Shown here piece after piece: positions 1 to 9,129 of a DNA stretch of 64,000 bases. Location: contig CP126121.1 of NCBI GenBank assembly GCA_030123625.1, forward strand, positions 4,627,676 to 4,691,675. Direction: 5' to 3'. This DNA is from Nitrospira sp. GTDB taxonomy: Bacteria > Nitrospirota > Nitrospiria > Nitrospirales > Nitrospiraceae. Under the pieces are notes generated by a model, which was not told the origin of the DNA, did no database searches, and saw only the letters and a program-made list of their open reading frames with translations. The position numbers and the translations under genes are program-made. Within the stretch, counting starts at the first letter, position 1; the number at the start of each line of letters is the position of its first letter.

Positions 1-295
1 CCTTCCAAAGCGTGGTGCGGCTCATGACTTGTTGCTTGATGGTCTCAATCCTCTGATCGGCATAACTCGTAATACTCGAACGTACGAGATCGGACGGGAT
101 TTCCTGCTCCTCGATCAAGATCGTGGCCGTCGACTTATAGGTCGGCGGCCAGAGAAACGCCAGCGTCAAAGACACCGTCAAGAATCCCATGGCCGTCAAG
201 AGGATGAGTTTGCGACGTCGGCGAAAGGCCCTGACGTAGTCCTTCAAACTCATGGTTCGTTCAGCGGATTGTATCGACGCGTGTGTCTGTGTCAT
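1..295 (-). CDS. Wzz/GumC-type polysaccharide chain-length determinant (N-terminal part)
   Basis: Only the first 98 codons are present; the gene runs off the left edge. The visible protein has a short cytoplasmic N-terminus ending in a basic run (RRRRK, about residues 26-29), one hydrophobic segment at about 30-48 and then WPPTYKSTATILIEEQ, the typical start of the periplasmic Wzz domain. Such inner-membrane proteins set polymer length and work with the Wza-type exporter encoded just upstream. The ATG at 295 is preceded by AAGG and lies 4 nt after the stop of the upstream barrel gene, which supports this start and a common operon. Whether a C-terminal tyrosine-kinase domain follows cannot be seen. 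Confidence 0.85.
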   Translation of the reverse strand, partial: MTQTHASIQSAERTMSLKDYVRAFRRRRKLILLTAMGFLTVSLTLAFLWPPTYKSTATILIEEQEIPSDLVRSSITSYADQRIETIKQQVMSRTTLWK

Positions 296-299
296 AGCC

Positions 300-1529
300 T
301 TAGTAGGACCATGAGAGTTTGGGTGGATAATACGTCACCATGAACGTTACCGCATGTGATTGAGCTGAATCCACACCAGTATCAATGTGACCCATTCGGT
401 ACATATAGAATAAGTCTGCCTGCCACCATTCGAGAAACTTCCACGATATCTTGGGCGTAAAGCTGACATAGCTGCGATCAGGAAAGACTCTTCCGACAGC
501 CGTTGCTGTCTTTCCCGACGTAAGGATGCCGACCACATCCAAGGAGCAGGCAAGAGTTTCCGATAGGTCATATGACCCGATGACTTCTCCTCGATTGGTT
601 TGAACCAGCAACCCAAATCCACTTGGGACAAGATCCCGAGCGAACGAGACATGCAATGCCGCTCTCTCAAACTTCTTTGACATGCTGACTCCTGCCAACC
701 ACACCGTTTCTCGAGCCGTAATGTCACCAAACTGAGTCTGTGAAGTGGATGTCAAGAATCTGGGGCCGCCATGGATAGTTCCCGTGAGCGACTCATCAAA
801 GGCATGTGTCAGACTCATATTGATCCCGGGATAATCAGCTCGAAACGGAGATGGAGAGTCGGTCGTATGGAAATCAGCATACGATCCGGATAACTGGACC
901 TGATCGCGCTCCGTGAGTTGATATCGAAGGCCACCAGAACCGCCTATTACGCGATAATCAACCAATCTCACATTCTCATACGTGGTGTGTGAAAATTGTA
1001 TACCCGATTGAAATGACATTTTTTCAGTCAAACTTCTTGTCCACGTAGGGTTAAATGCCCACTGGTTACGCTGAAGAAACTGTAAAACCACCCCGGTCGT
1101 CTGCAGCTCCTCACCGAGCACCGTATTGTCACGGATGAAGCCGCCTGTGAAGCCGAGGAGATCCTTCTCAGCCTGATACCGTACGGACAATGGGACAAAG
1201 ACATTTGTGAATTGCCTATCCTGTCCGCCGAAATAACTCACAACATCCGCGGCGAGCCGGCTGCTCACTTCAAGGCGCTCGGTCTTGCCGGCAAACTCTG
1301 CCGCTGGAGAGACCCAAAAGCCGTAGGTCTCACTGTGAGGCTGAGGGGTCAAAATCAAGTTGCTGTTATAAACACCTTTAGTACTGAGGGAGGGAGACAG
1401 CGACCATTCGGCTGCTTCGCTGTGGAATGCCATGCTGGATCCCGCGAGACAGACCCACAAGATGCACTGCCCAAGTCCTCTCAAGCATCGAGACAGATCA
1501 CAGCCTCCAACATCCTGCCTCCACCGCAT
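300..1529 (-). CDS. Outer-membrane beta-barrel protein of an exosortase/EPS locus
   Basis: A 409-residue protein with a signal-peptide-like segment (about 18-40, ending near SEA-AEW) followed by alternating polar/hydrophobic strands typical of a beta barrel, and a terminal aromatic residue (ends LSWSY) as expected for BAM-dependent insertion. Proteins of this kind are common in PEP-CTERM/exosortase exopolysaccharide loci and may form the outer-membrane channel or anchor for polymer export; that role is inferred from context. The start lies 3 nt after the stop of the Wza-type gene, suggesting translational coupling. The first residues are rich in Cys and Arg, so a slightly later start is possible. 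Confidence 0.75.
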   Translation of the reverse strand: MRWRQDVGGCDLSRCLRGLGQCILWVCLAGSSMAFHSEAAEWSLSPSLSTKGVYNSNLILTPQPHSETYGFWVSPAAEFAGKTERLEVSSRLAADVVSYFGGQDRQFTNVFVPLSVRYQAEKDLLGFTGGFIRDNTVLGEELQTTGVVLQFLQRNQWAFNPTWTRSLTEKMSFQSGIQFSHTTYENVRLVDYRVIGGSGGLRYQLTERDQVQLSGSYADFHTTDSPSPFRADYPGINMSLTHAFDESLTGTIHGGPRFLTSTSQTQFGDITARETVWLAGVSMSKKFERAALHVSFARDLVPSGFGLLVQTNRGEVIGSYDLSETLACSLDVVGILTSGKTATAVGRVFPDRSYVSFTPKISWKFLEWWQADLFYMYRMGHIDTGVDSAQSHAVTFMVTYYPPKLSWSY

Positions 1530-1532
1530 CAG

Positions 1533-2135
1533 CTACGGTACCATGACCACGTCACCGCGCTGGAGAATTATATTCTGCCCCAGGTCTCTTCCTTTCCGAA
1601 GATCTCCGTAACGAAACAGAATCGACTGCTGCATCCCTTTCACTCGCCGCATAATTTTAATATCGTTTTCCGCGGCAAATGGAGTCAACCCTCCTGCGAG
1701 ACTCAACGCCTGAAGCACGTCGGTGTAATGGCCGATCAAGTACTCACCAGGCTTATTCACTCGCCCGATCACATAAATCTTATAGCTCATAACCTTGGTG
1801 ACTGCGACCGACACGTTCGGATTAGGAATGTATTTCGTCAATCGCCTCACGAGATCAGCACGAATGTCGTCAAGGGTACGGTCTTCTGCCTGGATATCGC
1901 CGACGAGCGGAAAAGAAAACATTCCGTCGGGGCGGACGACGACTTCTCGCGTCAGCTGTTCATCCTTCCACACCGATACCAGCATGACATCCTCTGGACC
2001 AAGGCGATACCCCGGATCGATCTTGGGCTCCGGCGCGGCATTTAAGCTATCCCCGGCATACACAGCTAAATCAGCCGACATTACGATCATCGTCATCAAC
2101 AGGGCCCTTATCACCGATCGAGCAGAACAAGACAT
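1533..2135 (-). CDS. Wza-type polysaccharide export protein (Poly_export + SLBB)
   Basis: A 200-residue periplasmic/outer-membrane export protein. After a hydrophobic signal segment (about 8-27) comes a polysaccharide export domain starting at GYRLGPEDVMLVSVW and containing VVVRPDGMFSFPLVGDI, then an SLBB-like domain beginning near YKIYVIGRVNKPGEY. It is shorter than Escherichia coli Wza and lacks an obvious lipobox cysteine after the signal segment; cleavage near VYA-GD by signal peptidase I is more likely. The order Wza-type, barrel, Wzz-type matches exosortase EPS operons. Function is well supported; the detailed mode of outer-membrane attachment is unknown. Confidence 0.85.
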   Translation of the reverse strand: MSCSARSVIRALLMTMIVMSADLAVYAGDSLNAAPEPKIDPGYRLGPEDVMLVSVWKDEQLTREVVVRPDGMFSFPLVGDIQAEDRTLDDIRADLVRRLTKYIPNPNVSVAVTKVMSYKIYVIGRVNKPGEYLIGHYTDVLQALSLAGGLTPFAAENDIKIMRRVKGMQQSILFRYGDLRKGRDLGQNIILQRGDVVMVP

Positions 2136-2144
2136 GACTGTTCC

Positions 2145-4541
2145 TTACCTTCTGAGATGTACTAAAACCTGTTCCGCCTCCCGTCGCCCTTCAAACTGTT
2201 CAGTATGCTTCAATGCTTTTGAAAGGTACGGACGGGCTTCCTCCGGTTTGCCTGATTGGAAGAACGCCATCCCAAGATGGTAATTCAGGGTCGAAGTTTC
2301 CGGAGATTTGGCGACCGCATGCTTCAATAACCGAATGGCTTCTTCCTGCTGTCCCATCTTGAATCGGACCCAACCAAGGGTGTCGAGGAACAGAGGATGC
2401 GGAGCTTCTTTCTCGAAGTCTCGACTCAACGCAAACGCCTTTTGAAGACTTTGCGGATCGCCTTTATGGTCGACCAGTAAAACCGCCAGGTTGTTGGCGG
2501 CAAGAACGTTCTTCGGGTTCAGTCGCAATGTCGCGTCGTAAGCGCTTATCACTTCGTCGACCTTCCCTTGGGCCGAATGGACTGATGCCAGAAGCATATG
2601 CAGCTCTTCACTCTCAGGATTGGCCTTTAGGCCGTTTTTCACGACCAGAATAGCTTGATCGAACCGTTTCTGGTCAAGCCACAGACTTCCCCAATTCAAC
2701 CATGGAGCCAACCACCTGGGATTGAGTTTCGTGGCCTGATCAAAATGAGCATCGGCGTCGGAGTAATCACCGGCTATCATAGACACTTCACCCAATAATC
2801 CGTGGGCGTACAGGTGATCCGGTTGCTTCGCGATCATGGCTTCCATCCGGAGTTTCACTTGATGAAGACGTCCTTGAGCAACTTCCAACTTTACCAATGA
2901 GAGGAGAGGATCAGGATCGGTCGGCGCCAAGATGGCCGCGCGCTCATAGGCGGCAACGGCTCGCTCAAATCGACCGAGCGCCTGATGGAGTCGACCTTCC
3001 GCCATATGGGTTAACAGACTCTCTTTTGCCACAGCCTGTAGGCGCTGAAGAGTGCGCTCCGCCTCAGACCAGTTCTTCGTCACCAAATCCAACATCATCA
3101 GCATGCCGAGGGCTTCTACGTCATCGGGTCGCCGTTTCAAGAGATCATCGAGTCGTGCATGCGCCTGCTCATAACGACCGCTCTTGCTGTCCAGCACCAC
3201 AAGGGATCGTTTAGCCTCCACCTGGTCGGGATACAGGGCCACGGCTTGCTCAAAACTTTCCTTCGCAAGATTGGTTTCACCGGTAAGCTGATAGGCCTGG
3301 CCAAGTAAATAGTGAACCGTCGCCATATCCGGTTGATCGTGCAACACGATGCGGAAAGCCTGCACCGCATCCTTTCCATTCCGCCTGGCCAAAGCCATTC
3401 GTCCTGAAAGCATTAACCCATCGGAAGAGCGGGGGTTTTGTTGTAACACCCCTTGAACCTGCCGTTCGGCTTCGTCCTGTCTTCCCGCCAGCAAGTCCAT
3501 TTCCGCCAATTTGATTTTGGCTTCCAGTCCGACCGGCTTGTCCTTATATTCCTCGACCAACGCGGCATAACGCTCGCGGGCTTTCTCATCCTGCCCGCTT
3601 TTCCTGTAGAGCGAAGCAAGACCGAATTGAATCTGGCTTGAATGTGGAATTTGTGCCGCAGCATCAAGTAACACCAGTTCAGCAGAAGGAAACTCTTTTC
3701 TGCTCACGAACAGATCGGACAGTATCAATCGACGTTGCTCGCTGTTTGGATCTAGAGCGATTGCATCTCGCAACACTGTTTCCGCTTTGGCATGTGCCGC
3801 CTGCTGAACGTAGAAGCGGGCCAGTCTCAATCGGTGGTCCATGGACTTCGGTTCCGCTTCGATCATCCGGCGAATAATGGTTTCGACACCGGACGTATCC
3901 TTCGCCTGAGTTAGGATCTGGCTCAAATTATTGAGCAGATCCAGATCAATCGGACGAGCCTCGAGCGCACGTCTCAATGTGGCCTCCGCTTCCCGATACC
4001 GCTGCTGTTGACCGTAGAGAGTTGCCAGCAAGATGGCGACATCAGGCTCCGTCGGAAACTGTTTCCACAGCGTCTCTGCCTGTGGAACAACAGCAGGAAT
4101 GGCTTCTTCAGTCACAGCTTGTGCGGCAAGCTTCAGCGCGCGAGCCTGAGGATGGCGGGGATCATTTTTCAGCACCCTGTCCGCCGCTTCGATCACATTC
4201 TCCGTCAGGTGGGCTTCGAGATAGTACTTAGCCAGGGCGATCAAAGCTCCCACATGATCAGGGGCCAAGCGGATGGTCTCCTGATACAGCTGAACGGCAT
4301 TGCGCCAGTTTTTTTCTTTTTCCTCAACTTGCGCAAAGAGATAGTAGGCCTCAGCGGCTTGAGGATCGATTTTCAGCACATTTCTCAGGGCGACCCGTGC
4401 CTTGGGATAGTTGGCTGACTCCAAATACTCGTGCGCCAGAGACAAATACTTCGCTTTTCGCTCCTCGGGACCGCCGCATGCCGTGCATAGGAACGTCACG
4501 AGAAGGATGATGAAGTTCTTGATTGTCATGTCGTCACGCAC
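2145..4541 (-). CDS. prsT: TPR-repeat lipoprotein, PrsT-like (exosortase system)
   Basis: A 798-residue protein with a lipoprotein signal (hydrophobic FIILLVTFLCTAC, lipobox Cys at residue 22) followed by tetratricopeptide repeats along nearly the whole length, for example ANYPKARVALRNVLKIDPQ. This is the architecture of the giant TPR lipoproteins found beside exosortase genes (PEP-CTERM system TPR lipoprotein), thought to scaffold envelope export complexes. The annotated start is a GTG with AAGG 5 nt upstream; an ATG four codons later (4529) is equally usable. It ends 9 nt before the Wza-type gene, so it belongs to the same operon. Confidence 0.85.
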   Translation of the reverse strand: MRDDMTIKNFIILLVTFLCTACGGPEERKAKYLSLAHEYLESANYPKARVALRNVLKIDPQAAEAYYLFAQVEEKEKNWRNAVQLYQETIRLAPDHVGALIALAKYYLEAHLTENVIEAADRVLKNDPRHPQARALKLAAQAVTEEAIPAVVPQAETLWKQFPTEPDVAILLATLYGQQQRYREAEATLRRALEARPIDLDLLNNLSQILTQAKDTSGVETIIRRMIEAEPKSMDHRLRLARFYVQQAAHAKAETVLRDAIALDPNSEQRRLILSDLFVSRKEFPSAELVLLDAAAQIPHSSQIQFGLASLYRKSGQDEKARERYAALVEEYKDKPVGLEAKIKLAEMDLLAGRQDEAERQVQGVLQQNPRSSDGLMLSGRMALARRNGKDAVQAFRIVLHDQPDMATVHYLLGQAYQLTGETNLAKESFEQAVALYPDQVEAKRSLVVLDSKSGRYEQAHARLDDLLKRRPDDVEALGMLMMLDLVTKNWSEAERTLQRLQAVAKESLLTHMAEGRLHQALGRFERAVAAYERAAILAPTDPDPLLSLVKLEVAQGRLHQVKLRMEAMIAKQPDHLYAHGLLGEVSMIAGDYSDADAHFDQATKLNPRWLAPWLNWGSLWLDQKRFDQAILVVKNGLKANPESEELHMLLASVHSAQGKVDEVISAYDATLRLNPKNVLAANNLAVLLVDHKGDPQSLQKAFALSRDFEKEAPHPLFLDTLGWVRFKMGQQEEAIRLLKHAVAKSPETSTLNYHLGMAFFQSGKPEEARPYLSKALKHTEQFEGRREAEQVLVHLRR

Positions 4542-4603
4542 CTTGCCTTATCAATAATTGAAATCATGGGACATGGCATAGGGTATTGCCTTAACCCATC
4601 CCT

Positions 4604-6238
4604 CTACAACAAAATCCGAATTCCGAGTCCGAACAGGATCCAGAGTGAAACGAGACCCAGCTGTCTCACCCGGTTCGAGAACGCATGGAGCAGCAACTCA
4701 AAGGAAAAGAAAAGGACAATCAGTTTGGCCGCAAAGACACCCAAATGCGAGATGTCGGCTCTTACTTCCGGAAGAAATGGAAACGCAAGGGCTAAGAACA
4801 CCATAAGGTAGTCGAGCGGTGTGGTTTGAAAACGATTCTGTTCGTCGAAACGAAGAATCAATAATACCGTGAAGGCGACCACGACAAAAAAAATATTGTT
4901 CGCCATCGCGACGGCAGGCATGGAGCTCACCCGAGAACCTTCGGAAACGTAGAGTAAAAACGTCGTTCCCACATAGAGGCCTCCCCGCACGAAATAAAGG
5001 ACGACTTGAGAAGGAAACGAGAGTCCGAGCAAGACGACCCCGAATATGATGATCGACAGGTAACCGACATCATTCGGGACGTTCGATGGGGAAAAGACCA
5101 GACCGATTAAAAATAACGGCACGGCAATAGAGAGAAAGCGGATCAGTCTGTCCGCCAACCACGGACCATTCGGAAATTCCGTCAAAGTAACGCCCGAGTG
5201 GAACTTTCCGTCTTGTGAAACGGGAATGGGCAGCAGCCCTCGTCCGGCCGCAATGAACCCTCCAAGCACCGATCCCGCAATCACGAGATAGAGCGATATA
5301 ATCAGTGCGTCCGATTGCCAGCGAAGCAGGTAGGCCGAGCTCACCATCCCGACTTGAATAGCATAAATCGCCGTGACAGCCTCATAGTGAGACAGACCAA
5401 TTCGCAAGAGCTTATGATGAACATGTGTGCGATCGCCGATAAACGGAGACCGTCCTTCGGCGAGCCGCTGGCCGGCCACACCCAGCGTATCGAGAAACGG
5501 CAATCCTAAGAGAAAGAGCGACAAAGCCGGGCTAAAGGGTCCTCTGGTCGGATCAGTCAATAAGATCGTCAGGACTCCCATCGTGAAACCAAGAAGCTGA
5601 CTGCCCCCATCACCCATAAAAATTCTGGCAGGGTAGGTGTTATAACGGAGGAATCCCAACACACCTCCCAGGAATGGAATCGCCAGCAACATGACAGTCG
5701 AATCCCCGGAGAGATGGGCCAGATAAGCAACGCCACAAAGGGTCAAGAATGAAAGCCCTCCGGCCAGTCCATCGAGACCGTCCGTAAGGTTCACCGCGTT
5801 TGAAACTGCGATCAGAAAGACCACGGTGAGAGGAGCTCCGATCCACAACGGCAGTTCATCATCGGTAAGAAGCGGAACACTTTCGAAACGGATTCCACCC
5901 ACAAAGACAATGACAAGCGCCGCGAGTAATTGCCCCAGCAACTTCACTCGGTAACCGAGATTCACACGATCATCCCAGACGCCGAATCCCAGGATAATCA
6001 ACCCGCCGGAAAGTAATGAAAACTTAATGGAACTCTCAGGACACCACCACAGGATGCTGGCAAACGATCCGATCGCAAATGCAATCCCGCCGATACTCGG
6101 AATAGGGTGCTTGTGAACTTTCCGGTCTCCCGGTAAGTCCACGAAACGGAACCGCTCAGCCAGGAGACGCAAGGGTGGAATCAAGGCCATACTGATAAGG
6201 AGCGACGTGATGCAACTAAAAAACAGCGTGCTACTCAT
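4604..6238 (-). CDS. WecA/MraY-family undecaprenyl-phosphate glycosyl-1-phosphate transferase with C-terminal membrane extension
   Basis: Polytopic membrane enzyme that would load the first sugar-1-phosphate onto undecaprenyl phosphate to start polymer synthesis. The family signatures are clear: VHKHPIPSIGGIAF near residue 42, NAVNLTDGLDGLAGG, FMGDGGSQLLGFTMG and the HVHHKLLRIG histidine motif. WecA proteins are usually about 350 residues; this one is 544, with roughly 190 extra residues holding further hydrophobic segments whose job is unknown. It lies between the exosortase gene and the TPR lipoprotein gene on the same strand. Substrate (GlcNAc or other HexNAc) cannot be told from the sequence. 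Confidence 0.85.
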   Translation of the reverse strand: MSSTLFFSCITSLLISMALIPPLRLLAERFRFVDLPGDRKVHKHPIPSIGGIAFAIGSFASILWWCPESSIKFSLLSGGLIILGFGVWDDRVNLGYRVKLLGQLLAALVIVFVGGIRFESVPLLTDDELPLWIGAPLTVVFLIAVSNAVNLTDGLDGLAGGLSFLTLCGVAYLAHLSGDSTVMLLAIPFLGGVLGFLRYNTYPARIFMGDGGSQLLGFTMGVLTILLTDPTRGPFSPALSLFLLGLPFLDTLGVAGQRLAEGRSPFIGDRTHVHHKLLRIGLSHYEAVTAIYAIQVGMVSSAYLLRWQSDALIISLYLVIAGSVLGGFIAAGRGLLPIPVSQDGKFHSGVTLTEFPNGPWLADRLIRFLSIAVPLFLIGLVFSPSNVPNDVGYLSIIIFGVVLLGLSFPSQVVLYFVRGGLYVGTTFLLYVSEGSRVSSMPAVAMANNIFFVVVAFTVLLILRFDEQNRFQTTPLDYLMVFLALAFPFLPEVRADISHLGVFAAKLIVLFFSFELLLHAFSNRVRQLGLVSLWILFGLGIRILL

Positions 6239-6392
6239 GACTGCCTTCTCCTGAGGAATGCATCAGGTGTGGACCACTGTACAGCATGAGATAGTTATGA
6301 ATCAGAACAAAATAGATTGCAACCACAGCAATACTCTTTCGATACCCTCACATCACATTCTATAAATCTGAGACAAGCTGTTCGTTCATGTC

Positions 6393-8000
6393 TCAATCCG
6401 GGACGTAACGATTCAACTCCGGCTCCACGACTGAGACAAGCTGTAGCAGCCGTTGATCGACGATCTCTTCTGTTTCCCCCGGTCCAACAACCGAGGAAAC
6501 ACGCACAAGTGCTCCGTCGGTCCGTCCTCGAGTGATAGCATCCCAAAACAAGAAGAACTTGACGAGATATTCGTTACTGAGTATCCGATCTCGCTGCTTG
6601 AACCAGTACCAGACCACTTGTTTATGATTGCCCTTCTGAATCACCGCCCGATTCACATACACCGACGATCGGACCATTCCGCTGCCGGCCGGGATATCCA
6701 CACCATTCATTGAAGCAATTTCCCATCCGTCGCCCGGAAGACAGCTCTGAGGAGAGTGTGCTGACTGGCCCTTTCGTTGCGACTGGTAATACGCCACATA
6801 GAACGTGACGGATTGGCCTTTGTGGGAACGGAAGTCAGCCAATACATAGTCATCAAACCGAAGGGCATCGACATACTGTTTTTCTAATGCGAGAGCTGTT
6901 CCAACCCACCCATCGAACTGCATGGGAAAATCGACGAATATGGCTCGGGTCGGCGCAATCTCCTTACGATCAGTCAGAAAGGTTGCAGCAAAGGCGACCG
7001 GAACAAGGAGCGCCACGCTGAAAAGGAAGGCGGGTCCGGGGAGAACCCTGTTGGAGGCTGAAGGTTGGAGGTTGGAGGTTGGTGCCTCAGGCCTCAGGCC
7101 TCTACCCTCTAATAACGCTCTTTGACCGTCATCGGTCCAGGTAAACCTTTCTGAAAATGACATCCTACTCCCCATCGGATGTACTTTGGCAAGCAGCCAC
7201 ATCTCGAGTATCAACAACCCTAAACTCGCCATGAATAGCACCGCACCCTCGAAGAGGTGTGAAAATCCTTCGGCTGCCCCCTGCCCGTCCCATTCCACCA
7301 GCAAGCCGATCATGCCGATACGAAATCCATTGACAAAGATCGAGATCGGAATCGATGAAAGTACGAGGACAATGCGTTTCCACATCCGATCTTTGAACAG
7401 GTAGGCACAGAGCAGCGCCAGAGAGGCCAGGGGCAACAGATATCGGATTCCGCTGCAGGCTTCGACGACTTGAAGTTGCACCGGACCTAGATCGATGACA
7501 TTTCCCTCTCGAAAGGCGGTGACCCCTATCAGTTGCAAGCAACCGATCCCTAAAGCCGAGGACCACAGCTGAAGCTTGCTGGACAGACCGGCATAGAGAA
7601 AATTTGGCAATGGAATAGCGGTCAAGAGATAAGCCAGCGGAAACATGATCTCGCGAGCGGCCCGCACGCCCATTGCGCCGATAACCAGTCCCACAAGCAC
7701 AATCCAGAGAGAAAGATGTTGCACGACATACAGAGTCGCCAGTTCACCTACTCCATAGAGAAGGAGGCCGGCCGAGACAATCGCCGGCCCTAACCAAGAA
7801 TTTTTAATGCCGACTGCTGAGATGCGATGCCGTGCCTGCCAGACCAAAAACAGGCAGACCGCCGGAACAAAGATCCCATGGCTATAGTCATCGCTGCCGA
7901 TCCGGTTGAACAGAAAGATGAGGCTGTCCGCATACAGATATCCCAATAACCCAGTGGCCAATAGGACGCTTAAACCGAGTAAAACCCTACGATTCATCAA
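6393..8000 (-). CDS. xrtD: Exosortase fused to EpsI domain, XrtD-type (VPLPA-CTERM specific)
   Basis: A 535-residue membrane protein. The N-terminal two thirds is an exosortase with many transmembrane segments and the catalytic residues in their usual contexts: Cys182 (VVEACSGIRYLLP), Arg227 (FVNGFRIG) and His248 (GFSHLFEGAVLF). After a linker (about 281-318) comes another membrane segment and an EpsI-type domain with SPQSCLPGDGWEI and VVWYWFKQRDR. Exosortases cleave and anchor proteins with PEP-CTERM-like tails. The two upstream genes carry textbook VPLPA-CTERM tails, so XrtD is the best subtype assignment. The linker is encoded by an array of 7-bp repeats. Confidence 0.88.
   Translation of the reverse strand: MMNRRVLLGLSVLLATGLLGYLYADSLIFLFNRIGSDDYSHGIFVPAVCLFLVWQARHRISAVGIKNSWLGPAIVSAGLLLYGVGELATLYVVQHLSLWIVLVGLVIGAMGVRAAREIMFPLAYLLTAIPLPNFLYAGLSSKLQLWSSALGIGCLQLIGVTAFREGNVIDLGPVQLQVVEACSGIRYLLPLASLALLCAYLFKDRMWKRIVLVLSSIPISIFVNGFRIGMIGLLVEWDGQGAAEGFSHLFEGAVLFMASLGLLILEMWLLAKVHPMGSRMSFSERFTWTDDGQRALLEGRGLRPEAPTSNLQPSASNRVLPGPAFLFSVALLVPVAFAATFLTDRKEIAPTRAIFVDFPMQFDGWVGTALALEKQYVDALRFDDYVLADFRSHKGQSVTFYVAYYQSQRKGQSAHSPQSCLPGDGWEIASMNGVDIPAGSGMVRSSVYVNRAVIQKGNHKQVVWYWFKQRDRILSNEYLVKFFLFWDAITRGRTDGALVRVSSVVGPGETEEIVDQRLLQLVSVVEPELNRYVPD
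7063..7110. repeat. Heptamer tandem array inside xrtD linker
   Basis: Three units of GGTTGGA (the last GGTTGGT) are followed by units GCCTCAG, GCCTCAG, GCCTCTA and CCCTCTA. All are spaced 7 bp. The array encodes part of the Pro/Ser/Asn-rich linker between the exosortase and EpsI domains. Confidence 0.8.
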
Positions 8001-8231
8001 AGCATGCTCGATCTAATTGAGATTGGAAGGCTGGGCAATGCAAAACGAATACGGAAATGCCGGAGAAGAATCAGGACCACTCTCTTTATACAATTGATCC
8101 GGAGATAAGTCGTATCTTACGCCCCCCATCCAGCCATGCAAATGAATAGTAGGAAATTGTGTGCGTATTTCACACTGTGAGGAGGCCACCGGAGATTTCC
8201 GTGGTTCACGGTGATCGCCGATTGACGATAT

Positions 8232-8280
8232 CCATCGAAAAGAAATTGGGGTTGACACCTCAAATTGAGGCATCAACCCC
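8232..8280 (-). terminator. Hairpin terminator after first VPLPA-CTERM gene
   Basis: Perfect arms GGGGTTGA and TCAACCCC (8248-8280) enclose an inner CCTC/GAGG stem. Read on the reverse strand they are followed by a T-rich stretch (AATTTCTTTTC). The hairpin lies about 28 nt after the stop of the gene at 8308-8985, as expected for a factor-independent terminator. Confidence 0.7.
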
Positions 8281-8307
8281 GACCTATAAAAGAAACCTGC
8301 TTCTCTT

Positions 8308-8985
8308 CTAGGCCTGAGGGGCCCGTAGGTTCCGTAGCCCGCCGGCACCAAGACCAATAAGTGCCACAAGGCCGGCACCAAAGAGAATGACTGCAGCCGG
8401 CAAAGGAACTGCCGTGAGCGAGGTCAAGAATCCGGTCACTGCTCTCCCCGCACCTTCCGGTCCAAAAACGAGACGAAACTCGTTACGGTTGGTGAATGAA
8501 GACACGCTTGGAACCGAGCTTGGCAATGCATCACTCGTAAAGATATTGCTCGGTCCACGCAGTTGAATGTCAAATAGCCTGGGACCCAAGAAATTCACAT
8601 TATTGCCATCGGGCGAATTCACGGTTACATTGAACCGATCTGCGCCAGCCCCACCACCGGATCCATTCCTGATATCGACCACTCCAGAGGTAGAAGTTCC
8701 CATCTGTGCCGTGTAGCCGCCAATCATTATCTGAAAACCCTGGATGCTATAGCTTCCGTTGTTTGCATTAGGATTTGTGTCTGGTTGTGTATTGAGCGTT
8801 ACGGAGCCCGACAGAGTCTGTGAAGTATTGAATTGTGATGACAGTTGTGAACGTACTCCTGTTACATCGCCTGTGAAATTATATGTGATTAATGCAGCCA
8901 TAGCTGGAGTCATCACGAAGCCGCTCGAGAGGAGCAGTCCAGCCACCATTCCGAGGCTTCGCAAAAATCTTACAAAAATATACAT
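8308..8985 (-). CDS. VPLPA-CTERM sorting-signal protein
   Basis: A 225-residue secreted protein. It has an N-terminal signal peptide (about 1-30, ending PAMA-ALITY), a Gly/Asn/Ser-rich body and a C-terminal sorting signal: VPLPA at residues 193-197, a hydrophobic helix (AVILFGAGLVALIGLGAGGL) and a basic tail (RNLRAPQA). This tripartite tail is the recognised substrate of the XrtD exosortase encoded 300 bp downstream. The body resembles the other VPLPA protein at 9685-10350 only in style, starting with NYSF/YNFTG-type strands. A strong AGGGGGC ribosome site precedes the ATG. The biochemical function of the body is unknown; it is probably a matrix or surface protein. Confidence 0.88.
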   Translation of the reverse strand: MYIFVRFLRSLGMVAGLLLSSGFVMTPAMAALITYNFTGDVTGVRSQLSSQFNTSQTLSGSVTLNTQPDTNPNANNGSYSIQGFQIMIGGYTAQMGTSTSGVVDIRNGSGGGAGADRFNVTVNSPDGNNVNFLGPRLFDIQLRGPSNIFTSDALPSSVPSVSSFTNRNEFRLVFGPEGAGRAVTGFLTSLTAVPLPAAVILFGAGLVALIGLGAGGLRNLRAPQA

Positions 8986-9129
8986 TGGAGCCCCCTTTGG
9001 TTAAGATTCATAATTTCTGATTTCATTTTCTGCAATAATTTGAAATACAAACATTTTGCTGTGTCAATCAAATCTGCCCCTTATTCATTAGTACTAATAT
9101 TTATTTATCTAGCTAGTTGTTGTTTGTTT

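Noticed and set aside
300..730. 127-residue frame inside the barrel gene, and similar frames inside the TPR gene
   Set aside because: Shadows of well-supported genes in other frames.
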